Assembly: GCF_008365385.1 (NCBI RefSeq)
Contig: NZ_QOVF01000001.1
Location: forward strand, 1-64,000
DNA from: Halopseudomonas laoshanensis
Lineage (GTDB): Bacteria; Pseudomonadota; Gammaproteobacteria; Pseudomonadales; Pseudomonadaceae
Reading direction: 5' to 3'
DNA length: 64,000 nt
In this document: positions 63,599 to 64,000 of the stretch, piece by piece
Layout of the letters: every line of letters starts with the position of its first letter
How positions within the stretch are numbered: position 1 is the first letter of the stretch
Made by a program: the position numbers and the translations under genes
The notes under the pieces: model-generated
What the model saw: the letters and a program-made list of their open reading frames with translations, nothing else
Databases searched by the model: none
Told to the model about the DNA's origin: nothing

Positions 63599-64000
63599 AT
63601 GTTGGTCGGCGCAAAACAGGAAAGCTCGACAAGTGTCGGACTTATTGTCGGTATCGGGGCTTCCGCAGGCGGTCTCGAAGCTTTCACAAAGTTTTTCGCG
63701 CATTTACCGGCTGATAGTGGAATGGCGTTCGTACTGGTGCAGCATCTGTCTCCTGACCATGACAGCGCGCTAACGGAGATTATCGGACGGATCGCCCCCA
63801 TCCCGGTGGTTGTGGCTCAGCATGGCATGCGCGTCGAACCCAACAAGGTGTACGTCATCCCGCCCGACGCTACCCTGACGATCAAGGACAGCTGCCTCTT
63901 CGTCGTCAAACCTGCGCCCGCGCGGGCGCACCGTCGACCAATCGATTCGTTCTTCACCTCATTGGCAGAGGACCAGGGCGACAACGCCGTCTCGATTGTT
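63599..64000 (+). CDS. CheB-type methylesterase domain, start of a CheB/CheR-type chemotaxis fusion (cut by the window end)
   Basis: The first 134 codons run to the end of the window without a stop. They encode a CheB methylesterase domain: GIGASAGGLEAF with the nucleophile Ser near residue 22, VLVQHLSPDHDS with the active-site His, and VYVIPPDATLTI. No receiver domain precedes it, the layout of large CheB-CheR-PAS(-kinase) fusion proteins, but the rest cannot be seen. GGGAG lies eight bases before the ATG. Confidence 0.82.
   Translation, partial: MLVGAKQESSTSVGLIVGIGASAGGLEAFTKFFAHLPADSGMAFVLVQHLSPDHDSALTEIIGRIAPIPVVVAQHGMRVEPNKVYVIPPDATLTIKDSCLFVVKPAPARAHRRPIDSFFTSLAEDQGDNAVSIV

Overview
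The window is chromosomal DNA from a gammaproteobacterium of the Pseudomonas lineage (Pseudomonadaceae; possibly a Halopseudomonas-type species, but the genus is inference). Two long blocks have the gene content and order I recall from Pseudomonas aeruginosa. The first is nadC, DUF1631, ampD-ampE and a chemoreceptor, followed by panE-like, a degenerate-GGDEF regulator, yajQ, mscS, ampG, DUF481, a short-chain dehydrogenase, fxsA and groESL. The second is rsmZ, fdxA, mutS, pncC, recA-recX, a LOG protein, a beta-CASP nuclease, a PA3611-like protein, erdR and dgkA. Nearly all of 1-39.8 kb is housekeeping and compactly packed, with several convergent genes that touch or overlap at their 3' ends.

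1-20 kb: NAD synthesis, peptidoglycan recycling (ampD, ampE, ampG), chemotaxis, cobalamin adenosylation, c-di-GMP-related proteins (yajQ and a response regulator whose GGDEF motif is lost), a mechanosensitive channel, and the GroESL chaperonin behind a clear sigma-32 promoter. 19.7-20.0 kb holds a GacA box and an RsmZ-type sRNA with nine GGA motifs and a strong terminator. 20-31.5 kb: DNA repair (mutS, recA with a LexA box, recX), tRNA modification (DTW), and the ErdR/CrbR regulator. 31.6-39.5 kb: a CrbS/MxtR-type SSS-PAS-kinase-receiver hybrid two genes from erdR, a branched-chain amino acid exporter pair (azlCD), and transport and lipid genes.

39.7-50.5 kb: a tRNA-Ser(GGA) gene, an unusual 540-bp spacer holding several hairpins and an inverted 22-bp copy of the tRNA 3' end, then a six-gene, same-strand exopolysaccharide locus: a small basic secreted protein, a DUF2334 deacetylase-like protein, a WecB-type UDP-GlcNAc 2-epimerase, an NfrB-like glycosyltransferase with a C-terminal MshEN (c-di-GMP) module, a very large NfrA-like TPR/outer-membrane protein with an internal tandem duplication, and a DUF4434 glycosidase-like protein. 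An EpsA-like LuxR regulator and an OafA/SGNH acyltransferase follow on the other strand. This is the best candidate here for a little-described system: an NfrAB/NGR-like, probably ManNAc-based, c-di-GMP-gated exopolysaccharide pathway that carries PgaB-like activities as two separate proteins.

53.5-64 kb: accessory genes built as small regulator/target modules with visible operators: a TetR gene divergent from a flavoprotein/DUF2855 pair (two 13-bp palindromes), an Rrf2 gene divergent from a CPYC-type thioredoxin reductase-like gene (14-bp inverted repeat), and an ArsR-MDR oxidoreductase-ABM-secreted peptide cassette with three TATCG-N8-CGATA boxes and an apparently leaderless arsR mRNA. That last cassette is bracketed by a roughly 103-bp direct repeat derived from the 3' end of the rrf2 gene. 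The window ends inside a CheB/CheR-type gene.

Gene starts were often moved inward from the longest reading frame to a start codon with a better ribosome binding site and family-like N-terminus. All homology statements are from recognition, not from searches.
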